Source: Myxococcus stipitatus
Lineage (GTDB): Bacteria; Myxococcota; Myxococcia; Myxococcales; Myxococcaceae
Assembly (NCBI RefSeq): GCF_021412625.1
Contig: NZ_JAKCFI010000003.1
Span: 310,001-374,000 of the forward strand
Reading direction: 5' to 3'
Length of the DNA stretch: 64,000 bases
Below, piece by piece: positions 52,419-61,993 of the stretch. A program made the position numbers and the translations under genes. Positions within the stretch are counted from its first letter, which is position 1; each line of letters opens with the position of its first letter. The notes beneath the pieces were generated by a model. That model saw nothing but the letters and a program-made list of their open reading frames with translations. It was not told where the DNA came from and ran no database searches.

Positions 52419-53660
52419 ATGAGTGTTCGCTGGCCCCAGAATGTCCCCCGCCCCGGGGTGCCCACCCGGAGTCCGAAGGACGAGGCGCCGCGCGAGCAGG
52501 AGAAGCCCGGCGAGTCGAAGTCGGGCAAGGCCTCGGCCAAGGGCGGCAAGGCCCCGGCGGGTGGCAAGGGCAAGCCCCTCTCCACGGAGGGCGGTGGTGC
52601 CCAGGGCGCGGCCCGACAGGAGGGCCCGGACGCGGGCGGCCAGCGCGGCGCCGCGGATGGGATGGACGCGGGCGGCCAGCGCGGCGCAGAGGCCCTGTTC
52701 CCGGGCGCCGCTCCGCCAGGAGGGCTGTCGACACAGGCCGCGCATGGCGCGACGGCGGTGTCCGCCCGGCCGGGCACGGGCGGTCCGCAGGCGGCCCAGG
52801 CGCGAGGTGCCCAGGCTCCGCTCGAGAAGCAGGCGCCCACCGTCCCCTCGGATGCGAACCCGGAGGGCGACGCGGCCGAGGCCGACGCGGAGAACCTCGC
52901 GAGGGCGGCGTTGGAGGGGCGCGCGCGGCTGCGCGCGGCGGTGCTCGACCGGCTCCACCGGGGGCTCACGGAGGTGGAGTCCCGGCTGGGCCAGTTCCTG
53001 GAGAACCCCGGCCGGCAGGGTGTCGTCACGGTGCCGGTGGTGCTCAGCGAGAGCTCGGTGACGAACGAGTTCTGGCGGATGGTGGCCGCGGCGTCGGAGG
53101 ACCGGGACTTCCTGGCGCGCACGCTCGGCGTGCCGGTGACGGCGGACGACGCGACGCTGCTCCAGGCGCTGCGCGACGAGGTCCACGCGGCGTTCCTGGA
53201 GTTCGCCAGCTGGACGGAGGGCGCGAAGGCGCGGGCGGCCTACGACGCGGTGCTGGCCCGCTACGAGGCGGCGCGCATCCAGCCCGTCATCTCCGGGCAC
53301 GACACCGGGCCGCTCATCGAGGAGTGCGCGCGGCTCCAGCTCTCCTGCGAGCCGGACTTCACCCGCTCGCTGCTGCTGTCGCCGCTGCTGCTCGCCGTGG
53401 CGTTGGCGCCGGAGGAGGGCACGCCGACGCAGGTCATGCTCGCCGGCCTCACGTTGGAGCAGCTCGGCGCGCTGGTGGGCCACCTGCGCCAGCTCAACCC
53501 CCTGCTCGACAATGCCCAGGTGCGCAACCTGCTGCTGCGCGCGGCGACCGACCTCAAGAAGGCGCTGCGCAAGCCGCTGGGGGACGCGGAGGTGGAGCGC
53601 GTGCAGGAGCTGGCGCGCCAGCTCGTGCGCCTCCAGGCGGTGGAGATGCTCTTCGTCTGA
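52419..53660 (+). CDS. Unknown protein with disordered N-terminus and helical C-terminus
   Basis: 413 residues, starting 18 bp after the thaumatin-like gene, so the two form an operon. Residues 1-160 are highly repetitive in composition (Gly, Ala, Gln, Pro, Lys; AGGQRGAADGMDAGGQRGAE is a near-duplicate) and surely disordered. Residues 160-413 are helical and Leu-rich: LRAAVLDRLHRGLTEVESRL, FWRMVAAASEDRDFLARTLG, LTLEQLGALVGHLRQLNPLL, then VQELARQLVRLQAVEMLF. The helical half vaguely recalls type III secretion gatekeeper or chaperone proteins, but I could not identify a motif. No signal peptide. Function unknown. Confidence 0.6.
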   Translation: MSVRWPQNVPRPGVPTRSPKDEAPREQEKPGESKSGKASAKGGKAPAGGKGKPLSTEGGGAQGAARQEGPDAGGQRGAADGMDAGGQRGAEALFPGAAPPGGLSTQAAHGATAVSARPGTGGPQAAQARGAQAPLEKQAPTVPSDANPEGDAAEADAENLARAALEGRARLRAAVLDRLHRGLTEVESRLGQFLENPGRQGVVTVPVVLSESSVTNEFWRMVAAASEDRDFLARTLGVPVTADDATLLQALRDEVHAAFLEFASWTEGAKARAAYDAVLARYEAARIQPVISGHDTGPLIEECARLQLSCEPDFTRSLLLSPLLLAVALAPEEGTPTQVMLAGLTLEQLGALVGHLRQLNPLLDNAQVRNLLLRAATDLKKALRKPLGDAEVERVQELARQLVRLQAVEMLFV

Positions 53661-53693
53661 CGCCGGTGGAGGCGCCGCCGCCTTCGGGAGACC

Positions 53694-54584
53694 TCAGGAG
53701 GACTCGCGGCCGAACGTCTTCTTCGCGCGCGAGCCGCCACCCTCGGACGTGCCCAGCGCGCCGATGAGGTGTCCGCCCCGCTCCGCGCGCTCGGCCTCGG
53801 TCGTGCCGGCGGCCTTCTCCACCAACAGCATTCCGCCGCTCTGGTGCTGTTGCCAGCTCGTGTTCACGGCGTCCGTCAGCTCGCTCGCGCTCAGGGACAC
53901 GCTCTTGCCGGTGGCCGGGTCGTTCACCTTGTAGGTGCCGTCCGCGTTCTTGCCCTCGATGGTGACCCAGTGCGTGCGCCCGGGGCCGGCGCCCTTCGCG
54001 CTCGGGTCCACCTTGTTGGAGTCGAGGAGCACGGCGGCCTTGCCGTCGCGCTTCAGCGCCTCGTCCACCAGGTTGGTGTCGAAGAGGGACGAGCCCATCG
54101 TCACCTGGGCGCCCTCGTGGGCAATCATGTTCGACAGCTCGTGCGCGGTGGTCCCGTTGCCGTCGGTGAAGCGCGACTCCAGCGCGTTCATCGTCTGCGA
54201 GTCCTGGGCCCCGTCCTTCGACGTGGTGCCCGTGGACTTGCCCAGCATCGTCGCCACGGCGGAGCCGCAGTTGGCGTCCTTGGTCTGCTGGATGACGCCG
54301 TCGCTCCAGCCGCCAATCTCCGGGGCCCGCGTCGGGACGTCCTTCACGTTGCCCACCACCGGGGCCGTGGGCGCCACCTCGCCCGCCCCGGTGGGGCCGC
54401 AGAAGCGGTTCGTCCACGCCTGCCGCGAGGCCTCCTCCGCGCCGTACAGGTCCGACAGCGCCTCCACGACGGCGGTGGTGACGGCCTCCTGTGGGGCCAG
54501 CTCCTCCTGGGCCTGGGGGCGCGTCGCGCCGACGCGCGCCTGCTCGGGGACTCTCGTCAGCGGGGAGGGGAGGGTGATGCTCAC
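53694..54584 (-). CDS. C39-like papain-fold cysteine peptidase, effector-like
   Basis: 296 residues, read from the GTG at 54584 because GGAGG lies five bases upstream; an ATG four codons earlier has no such site. The N-terminus MSITLPSPLTRVPEQARVGA resembles that of the thaumatin-like protein. Core: QQTKDANCGSAVATMLGKST (Cys106), then GRTHWVTIEGKNADGTYKVN (His205) and DPATG (Asp222), the Cys-His-Asp triad of C39-type peptidases as used for double-Gly leader processing or as effector proteases. No signal peptide. It converges with the two other effector-like genes and is followed by the FHA activator on the same strand upstream region. Confidence 0.75.
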   Translation of the reverse strand: MSITLPSPLTRVPEQARVGATRPQAQEELAPQEAVTTAVVEALSDLYGAEEASRQAWTNRFCGPTGAGEVAPTAPVVGNVKDVPTRAPEIGGWSDGVIQQTKDANCGSAVATMLGKSTGTTSKDGAQDSQTMNALESRFTDGNGTTAHELSNMIAHEGAQVTMGSSLFDTNLVDEALKRDGKAAVLLDSNKVDPSAKGAGPGRTHWVTIEGKNADGTYKVNDPATGKSVSLSASELTDAVNTSWQQHQSGGMLLVEKAAGTTEAERAERGGHLIGALGTSEGGGSRAKKTFGRESS

Positions 54585-54653
54585 GACGGCCTCCATGGGG
54601 GGAGAGGGGCTTGTGGGGACGACCCTAACCGGAAACCCACCGGGCGTTAAGCC

Positions 54654-56012
<1,359 letters not shown>

Positions 56013-56031
56013 GCCTGTCGCACGCCGCCAC

Positions 56032-58923
56032 TCACCGGCGGCGGGGGCGGGCGGGGGGCGGCCGGGTGGTTGGGGCCTTCTCGGTGGGGAGGGCCGCCAG
56101 GAAGGTGTCCACCTCGACCACGCGGGCGTCGAGCCCCGCCTCCGTGAACCAGCCCCGGGCCCGCGTGGCCTCGCTCCGGGCCTCGGGGAAGAGGCCCGTC
56201 TGGAGCAGCGCCCGCGCCAGCGCGAAGCCGGACTCCGCCAGCGCGTCCGGGGACGCCGACGCGAAGGCCACCGCCGCGCGCAGGGGCTCCACCGACTCGC
56301 GCGCGCGGCCCAGGCCGAGCAGCGCCTGGCCCACGCCATCCAGTGACGGCTGGAGCCGCTCGTCGTCCGCGGGCAGGGCCTTGCGCTTGATGTCGAGCGA
56401 CCGCTCGTACGTCTTCAGCGCCTCGTCGTTGCGGCCCAGGCCCAGCTGGCACATGCCCAGCTCGTCCAGCGCGTCGGCGAGCAGGGGGGAGTCCTCGCCG
56501 TGGATGACGCGGAAGATGTCCACCGCGGCCTGGGCGTGTGGCAGCGCCTCCGCGTCGCGCTTCAGCTCGCGCAGGGTCCACGACAACATGCCGTGGCGCC
56601 GGGCCACGTCGGGGTGCTGGGGGCCCATGGCGGCGGTGGTCTGCTGGAGCGCTTCGTTCATCAGCGTCAGGGCGCGAGCGGAGTCGCCCTGCGTATGCAG
56701 CACGTGCGCCAGCAGGAAGGTGGTCCGCGCGCGCTTGGGGTGCTCGGCGGGCAGGCTCCGCGCATAGAGGGCGCTGGCCTCCTCGAGGCGGGCCTTGGCC
56801 TCGTCGTAGTGGTCCTGGGAGATGGCGAGGTTGGCCTGGTTCACGCGCACGTCGGCCAGCAGCGACGCGTCACCGCCCAGGCGCGTGAGGGTGGCCTCGG
56901 CCAGCTCGCCCCAGCGCGCGGCGGGCTCGTAGTGCTCCAGCCCGTCCTCGACGAAGAGCAGCTTGTTGAGCACCGCCACCTTCAGCCGGTCCGCGTGTCC
57001 GGCCTCCGCGTCGAACGCGGCGCGCGCCAGCAGCCGCGACGCGTTCGCGGAGTCGCCCACCTGTTCGAGCAGCCAGCCCTGGACGAAGCGCGTCTCGGCC
57101 AGGAGCGGCAGGTAGCCCGCTTCTTCCACGGGCGCGAGCAGGGGCTTCACGGCCTCCAGCGCCTGGGCGTAGCGCCCGGCGTCCATGCTCGCGCGTGCCC
57201 GCGACAGCTGCTCCTCCAGCGCGTCGATGGCGGCGCGGCGCGAGGGGTCGACGGGCCTGCGCTGCTGCGTGGCGAGCCCCTCCTCGTCCTCGCAGTCCTC
57301 CAGGGTGGGCAGGGCGAGCGCGGCGTCCAGCGACTTCTCCACCACCGCGGAGTCGGCGCTGGACAGCAGCTCCACCGTGGCGCGGAAGTCCTTGCGTCGC
57401 CGCTCCAGACACACGAGCTGCCGGTCGAGCTGCTCCTCCGGTTTCACGCCCTGCACGCGCGTGGCCTCGCAGGCCTGGACGCGCTGCTGCTTCCACGCGC
57501 TCGCGTAGCCCTCCAGCACCCGCGTGACGTTGGCCGCCAGGGTGGCGGCGTAGGGCGTGTTCGTGGCGCCGAAGGCGTCCGTCAGTTTGCGCCGCGTGGC
57601 GGGGGACCACGCGTCGTCCATGAGCGCCCCCGCGTCGACGCACACGCGCGACTGCTGCCACACCGCGCCCGACGTCAGCGCCAGCGCGCCGCCCAGCAGG
57701 CCCACCGCCACCGACTGGCGACGGCGCTGGAAGCGCCGGTGCTCCTGCGACAGCGCGTCCAGCAGCGCGCTCATGGACGGGAAGCGGCCGCCCGCCTCGA
57801 GGGACAGGCCGCGCAGCACGGCGTCGCGAACCCAGCGCGGCACCTTCGCGTCGCGTGGGGGCTCTCGCACCAGGGGGGCGGGGAGGCTGGCGCCGGACCT
57901 GCTCCCGGGCTTCGCGGGGGCGAGCGATTCGGTCCGGGGTTCGGTGGTGGCTGGCGCGGTGGAGAAGACGTAGGCCTTCACGCTGCCCGGGTCGAAGGGG
58001 CGCACACCGTAGAGGGCGCCGTACAGCGCGGCGCAGAAGCTGAACTGGTCGGTGCGTGCGTCCAGCGCCGCGCCCCGGAACTGCTCGGGGGACATGTAGT
58101 TGGGCGTGCCCACGACGAGTCCGTCCTGGGTGAGCGTGGTGTCCAGCATGCGCCGCTGGGAGGAGAGCGCCTGTCGGGCCTCCTCGGTGGCGGGCTCCTC
58201 GGCTTCGAGGTCGCCCACGGGGCGCGCCAGGCCGAAGTCCATGACGTAGACGCGTCCCGCGCGGCTCACCAGCACGTTGGCGGGCTTGAAGTCGCGGTGG
58301 ACGAGGCCCGCGGCGTGCGCGGCCTCGAGGCCCCGGCCCGCGGCCACGTAGCGCTCGAGGATTTCGCGCCACGAGCGACGGCCGGACTTCAGCCAGGAGG
58401 ACAGCGTGCCGCCGTCCACCAGCTCCATGGCGACGAAGACCTGGTCGCCCCACATGCCCACGTCGAAGACGGGGATGACGTTGGGATGGGAGACGCGGGC
58501 CATGGCCTGCGCCTCGCGCAGCAGCCGCGCGCGCGCCTCCTCCGTGTCGTGCTGCTTGCCCGGGTGCAGCAGCTTGAGCGCCACCTTGCGGTCCAGGTCC
58601 GGGTCATAGGCGGCGTACACCACGCCCATGCCGCCCTCCCCCAGCTGCTTCAGCAGCAGGTAGCGACCCACCTGGGAGAGGGGAGGAATCTCCCGACGCT
58701 CGGGGCCGCGTCCGGTCCCCGTCCCGGTGTCGCGTGGCCGCGTGCCCAGGTCTCGCGGAGGCCGGGGCAGGTCCTGCGTGCCGGGCTCCGAGTCACTCGG
58801 TCCGGTGTTCAGGTCGCGGGGAGGCCGGGACAGTTCCTGCGTGCCTGGCTCCGAGTCGCGCGGACCCGGAAGGTCCCGTGTGCCTGACTCCTCGTCGCGT
58901 CCGCCCGTGTCTTTGCTCGTCAT
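56032..58923 (-). CDS. Ser/Thr kinase with C-terminal TPR array
   Basis: 963 residues. Residues 1-80 are acidic/Pro-rich, with two exact-length 21-residue repeats (23-43, 44-64). Kinase domain 87-385: LGEGGMGVVYAAYD, Lys117 (VALKLL), HRDFKPANVL (209-218), DFGLA (229-233), TPNYMSPEQF. A membrane helix about 405-425 (SVAVGLLGGALALTSGAVW) is followed by an outer or periplasmic region with tetratricopeptide repeats (about 590-940; AEATLTRLGGDASLLADVRV, NQANLAISQDHYDEAKARLE, MCQLGLGRNDEALKTYERSL). It should phosphorylate Ser/Thr of substrates that the FHA activator then recognises. All catalytic residues are intact. Confidence 0.93.
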   Translation of the reverse strand: MTSKDTGGRDEESGTRDLPGPRDSEPGTQELSRPPRDLNTGPSDSEPGTQDLPRPPRDLGTRPRDTGTGTGRGPERREIPPLSQVGRYLLLKQLGEGGMGVVYAAYDPDLDRKVALKLLHPGKQHDTEEARARLLREAQAMARVSHPNVIPVFDVGMWGDQVFVAMELVDGGTLSSWLKSGRRSWREILERYVAAGRGLEAAHAAGLVHRDFKPANVLVSRAGRVYVMDFGLARPVGDLEAEEPATEEARQALSSQRRMLDTTLTQDGLVVGTPNYMSPEQFRGAALDARTDQFSFCAALYGALYGVRPFDPGSVKAYVFSTAPATTEPRTESLAPAKPGSRSGASLPAPLVREPPRDAKVPRWVRDAVLRGLSLEAGGRFPSMSALLDALSQEHRRFQRRRQSVAVGLLGGALALTSGAVWQQSRVCVDAGALMDDAWSPATRRKLTDAFGATNTPYAATLAANVTRVLEGYASAWKQQRVQACEATRVQGVKPEEQLDRQLVCLERRRKDFRATVELLSSADSAVVEKSLDAALALPTLEDCEDEEGLATQQRRPVDPSRRAAIDALEEQLSRARASMDAGRYAQALEAVKPLLAPVEEAGYLPLLAETRFVQGWLLEQVGDSANASRLLARAAFDAEAGHADRLKVAVLNKLLFVEDGLEHYEPAARWGELAEATLTRLGGDASLLADVRVNQANLAISQDHYDEAKARLEEASALYARSLPAEHPKRARTTFLLAHVLHTQGDSARALTLMNEALQQTTAAMGPQHPDVARRHGMLSWTLRELKRDAEALPHAQAAVDIFRVIHGEDSPLLADALDELGMCQLGLGRNDEALKTYERSLDIKRKALPADDERLQPSLDGVGQALLGLGRARESVEPLRAAVAFASASPDALAESGFALARALLQTGLFPEARSEATRARGWFTEAGLDARVVEVDTFLAALPTEKAPTTRPPPARPRRR
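58732..58857. repeat. Two tandem 63-bp units inside the kinase gene
   Basis: Codons 23-64 of the kinase encode two consecutive 21-residue units, DSEPGTQELSRPPRDLNTGP+S and DSEPGTQDLPRPPRDLGTRP+R, 126 bp in total. DNA similarity is high. The unit adds disordered, negatively charged sequence ahead of the kinase domain and may vary in copy number between strains. Confidence 0.8.
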
Positions 58924-58971
58924 GCGTCGTGCACCCGTGGCTGGCGAGTGTAACCGGGACGGGTCCGGCGC

Positions 58972-59547
58972 CTAGACCTCCTCGAAACCTGCTCCCGTGG
59001 CCTTGGCTGCCTCCAGGGCGCGTTTGATGGGTTCGGAGACGACGAGTGCGATTTCCCATCCCCAGGTCCGGAACACCTGGGCTCCGCCCACCAGGGTGCG
59101 GTCAATCCGCATGCCCGCCACGCTCCGGTACTGGCCGACCTTCTCCGGCCGTCCGTCTTCGGGGCCCCACACCTGGACTTCCCTCGAGGCCGCATTGTCG
59201 ATGCACCGGATGAGCTTCGTGGCCACGAGCAGGAGGTATTGCTCCGGGGTGTCTTCGATGTCGACAGGTACCCATTGCACATCGTCCGGTGCCAACTCAG
59301 CGAAGAGGGTGGCGACCCTGACGTGGACGATGGGCGCCCTGCCGACTCCCGCCGTGCTGTAGTCCAATCGCCTGCCAGGCTCTCTGACGGGGAACGTCAG
59401 GCGCCCGGCGGGCTGGATGGGCCGCCCCTCGGTGAACGCCCAGATGTCCTCGACCTCGTGGCCCGTCTCATCCACGGGGTCGCCGAGATACCAGTTCCCA
59501 GCCTGCATCTCCGGTTTCAGTCTGAAGTACCGCGGCGGGTTCGGCAT
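58972..59547 (-). CDS. Imm11-like (DUF1629) putative immunity protein
   Basis: 191 residues from the ATG at 59547, six bases after AGGAAG; a GTG at 59565 lacks a site. The pattern YFRLKPEMQAGNWYLGDPVD, GRRLDYSTAGVGRAPIVHVR, VQWVPVDIEDTPEQYLLLVA, CIDNAASREVQVWG, then TWGWEIALVVSEPIKRALEA fits the DUF1629/Imm11 family of immunity-type proteins found beside polymorphic toxins in myxobacteria (V-Q-x-x-P-V, NVxxxIDCxD-like core, VVSExxKxAxE). It sits 19 bp downstream of the toxin gene, same strand, so it most likely neutralises that toxin in the producing cell. Confidence 0.82.
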   Translation of the reverse strand: MPNPPRYFRLKPEMQAGNWYLGDPVDETGHEVEDIWAFTEGRPIQPAGRLTFPVREPGRRLDYSTAGVGRAPIVHVRVATLFAELAPDDVQWVPVDIEDTPEQYLLLVATKLIRCIDNAASREVQVWGPEDGRPEKVGQYRSVAGMRIDRTLVGGAQVFRTWGWEIALVVSEPIKRALEAAKATGAGFEEV

Positions 59548-59566
59548 GGCGGACTTCCTAGCCACC

Positions 59567-60907
59567 TCACTTGCCCCGCGTCAAAAGCCCGTGGATCTCA
59601 GTGCCGGGAGTCGAGGCTTCCTGGGCGAGCTTTCGCAGCTCGAGCGTGAGGGCGTTTCGGCAATCGACCACCTTCCGGCAGTTCCCCAGGGCTTGCCGCA
59701 GTCGCTCGTCGACGAACTCGTGGTACCGCTGTGGATGGGGTCCCTTGTGGCCCGTGATTCGGACGATGTTCTCGGCGTCCTTCAGGTCCATCCCAGCTCG
59801 CTTGAAGAGTTCCCGGAACTGGGGTGTCCAGGGGCCGCCTCTCGCGGTGGAGACGTCGTTCTTGTTCGTTGCGATGTGGTGACGTTCCCCTCCGCTGCCA
59901 TGCATCCCCTGATTCGCCATGGTCAGGGCACTGGGAGCGAGCGCGATGGTGAAGCCCTCCGCCGTCACCGCCACGGACCGCACACCCTCCACGGCGGCGT
60001 ACTGGAATCCCGCCTGGGACTCCACGGCAAGTGCCGCCTGGGCGGAGCCTGGCAGTCGCGAGGCCTTCGCTGCCAGGCCCGCTGTATTGCCGAGAGCGGC
60101 GGTCGCCAGCATCACGAAGATGCGTGCAGCGTTCTCCCCGAGAACCTCGCCATAGGTCTCGCCCGACGCACGAAGCTGCGCGAAGGTCGTCGCTCGGTCA
60201 GCCTCGCGCACGAGGGTCAGCCACCCGTCCAGCAGCCGCCACACCGTATCCACGACCAGATAGGCGATGGCCAGGGCCGTCAATGTCGCGGCGGCGCCCT
60301 TGGAGAGGGGCTCCGGCAGTGCCCAGAGCATGAGGTACATCGTCGCCCCAGCGGTGATCGTGGCCATGACCGCCGAGGGGTCCGCGATGTCTTCCAATGC
60401 CTCGGCCGTCTCCTCCCATACGGAGTCCATCGCGATGGCGAAGGCCAACGAATATTTCCCGTCGCTGGCCAACACAGGCCCCTCCTCCAACAAGCGCAAG
60501 CAGTCCCCAGGGTGTCCCTTGCGCTGGCACCACAGACCGTAGGCCTGTGTCAGCTCATCGTCTGCATAGAACTCCAGCAGTCGAGGGCCATCCATGTCCG
60601 TCTGTTGGAGGGTCAGCCGTGGAGGACGGCCCTCGTATCGGTACACTCCGCCACGGGACGGTACGCCGAAGAGATTTCGGGCCTCCTGCATCGGGTTGCG
60701 GACCGGACGTACGTCCCGGGCAAGCTCCGCGATGGCCTCCTCGAATTCGTCATCGTCGAGGCTGGCTGCCCCCACCTCCGAGCCTGGTATCTCCCGAGGA
60801 GTGATGACGAAGGAGTCGCGTCCGGTGTCCAGGCGCACGACTCGACTCGTCGCGCAGCCGGTCATGGCCGCGAGCAGGAGCAGCGGCACTGCCCAGCGAA
60901 GACTCAC
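59567..60907 (-). CDS. SitA-like toxin lipoprotein with AHH nuclease domain
   Basis: 446 residues; GTG start at 60907. MSLRWAVPLLLLAAMTGCAT has a lipobox with Cys18. A conserved N-terminal region (RLDTGRDSFVITPREIPG) and two hydrophobic helices about 178-227 (AVMATITAGATMYLMLWALP, TLTALAIAYLVVDTVW) follow, like the body of the SitA toxins transferred between cells by TraA/B outer-membrane exchange. The C-terminus 340-446 is an AHH-type HNH nuclease: ERHHIATNKN (His343, His344), FRELFKRAGMDLKDAENIV, HKGPHPQRYHEFVDERL (His387, His391, His396). It is expected to cleave DNA or RNA in recipients lacking the partner protein encoded next to it. Confidence 0.85.
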   Translation of the reverse strand: MSLRWAVPLLLLAAMTGCATSRVVRLDTGRDSFVITPREIPGSEVGAASLDDDEFEEAIAELARDVRPVRNPMQEARNLFGVPSRGGVYRYEGRPPRLTLQQTDMDGPRLLEFYADDELTQAYGLWCQRKGHPGDCLRLLEEGPVLASDGKYSLAFAIAMDSVWEETAEALEDIADPSAVMATITAGATMYLMLWALPEPLSKGAAATLTALAIAYLVVDTVWRLLDGWLTLVREADRATTFAQLRASGETYGEVLGENAARIFVMLATAALGNTAGLAAKASRLPGSAQAALAVESQAGFQYAAVEGVRSVAVTAEGFTIALAPSALTMANQGMHGSGGERHHIATNKNDVSTARGGPWTPQFRELFKRAGMDLKDAENIVRITGHKGPHPQRYHEFVDERLRQALGNCRKVVDCRNALTLELRKLAQEASTPGTEIHGLLTRGK

Positions 60908-61283
60908 GAAGCACCCCCGGTGAGTGGAATCCAGGAACCTGGGTATGGAGTACCAGTTGGCTCTGACGGGACGACGAATCGCCACGGCCCCCCGTCCCCG
61001 CACGTGCCACGGAGGGCCCCGCACCGCGGATGGACTCACGTGTCACGTCGCCAGCGATGCGGGCGATGTGTTGACCCGCACCCGTCTGTCCATTCCGAAT
61101 CAATCCCTCTCATCCACCTCGCAAAGCTTGCGAGGTCGCAAAGCTTGCATGGGTCACGGCGGCTCGGTGGGCGCCCGCACCGGCGTGTGACACGCACCGT
61201 TTCGCGTGGTTGCGCGGCGAGCGAGCGGGGAACGGCGCTTGCTGATGCTCGCGGGACTGCATTCACCCGTACCGGGGGGCCAT
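60908..61283. other. Divergent region between toxin gene and pilX
   Basis: About 375 bases with no convincing gene. The ends hold the GTG of the toxin and the GGGGGG run before pilX. Within it the palindrome/direct repeat at 61116-61148 is the only clear structure. The remainder shows moderate GC, fitting promoters in both directions. Confidence 0.5.
61116..61148. promoter_or_regulatory. Palindrome with overlapping direct repeat
   Basis: ACCTCGCAA (61116-61124) and TTGCGAGGT (61128-61136) form perfect 9-bp arms around AGC. In addition CGCAAAGCTTGC occurs twice, at 61120-61131 and 61137-61148, 17 bp apart. Both features suggest a protein-binding site. It is about 135 bp upstream of pilX and 210 bp upstream of the toxin gene, on opposite sides. 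Confidence 0.45.
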
Positions 61284-61991
61284 ATGCGGGGCAAGCCGCG
61301 TCACTCGAGTCGAGAACGAGGGTCCACGTTGCCCATCGCCATGGGGTTCGTGGCGGTGGTGAGCCTGGGGACGCTCATGAGTCTCAAGGTGGTGAGCACC
61401 GAATCCGACGTGCAGGCGGCGGCGCGACTGCAGCGCCAGGCCGTCTTCGCCGCCGAAGCGGGGCTCGCCGAGGCGCGCGAGCGGTTGGGGCTGCTGCAAG
61501 GCGACTCGCGCGACTACAGCCTGTCCATGGGCCTGCTGCCCCGCTCCGCGGACGTGGGCGACGCGGAGGCGACGGACGCCTGGTACGACGTCTTCGACAC
61601 CAACGGCAGCCCCTGGCTCGCGTACACGATGGAGCCGGGCGCGGCGGTGGACCCGTCGGAGCTGCCCCCGAACGTGGAGGTCACGGAGCAGCGCAACGTC
61701 CGCTACCGCGTCTTCCTGCGCGACGACCACGACGAGCGCGTGGCCATGGATGACGACCAGACGCGCGACGTGAACGAGCAGGTCTGGCTCGTGGCCGTGG
61801 GCGAGGTGACGCGCCCCGGAGGCCAGCCGGTGCGCGCGGTGGTGCGCGCGCTCGTCAGCAACAACGGCGCGCCGCCCACCTACTCCGGCGAGGCCTACGG
61901 CCAGAAGGGCGGCGACGCCTCGAAGAGCTTCAACAACAGCACCAGCGGAGCGCCGGACCTCGGTCGCGTGCGCACCATCGGAGGGATGTGA
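61284..61991 (+). CDS. pilX: PilX-type minor pilin-like protein
   Basis: 235 residues from the ATG at 61284. The N-terminus SSRERGSTLPIAMGFVAVVS then LGTLMSLKVVSTESDVQAAA carries a type IV prepilin-like leader (RG|STLPI) with a long hydrophobic helix; the usual Glu5 is absent, as is common in PilX. QRQAVFAAEAGLAEARERLG is the PilX_N hallmark. The rest is a globular head with several Asp/Glu-rich loops (WYDVFDTNGSPWLAYTMEPG, DQTRDVNEQVWLVAVGEVTR). It should join the priming complex at the tip of type IVa pili together with PilY1. Two co-directional genes follow without gaps, an operon typical of the myxobacterial minor-pilin clusters; fimU, pilV and pilW are not upstream here. Confidence 0.8.
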   Translation: MRGKPRHSSRERGSTLPIAMGFVAVVSLGTLMSLKVVSTESDVQAAARLQRQAVFAAEAGLAEARERLGLLQGDSRDYSLSMGLLPRSADVGDAEATDAWYDVFDTNGSPWLAYTMEPGAAVDPSELPPNVEVTEQRNVRYRVFLRDDHDERVAMDDDQTRDVNEQVWLVAVGEVTRPGGQPVRAVVRALVSNNGAPPTYSGEAYGQKGGDASKSFNNSTSGAPDLGRVRTIGGM

Positions 61992-61993
61992 CC

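Noticed and set aside
58732-58857. CRISPR-like repeats
   Set aside because: Only two adjacent in-frame units without spacers, inside a coding sequence.
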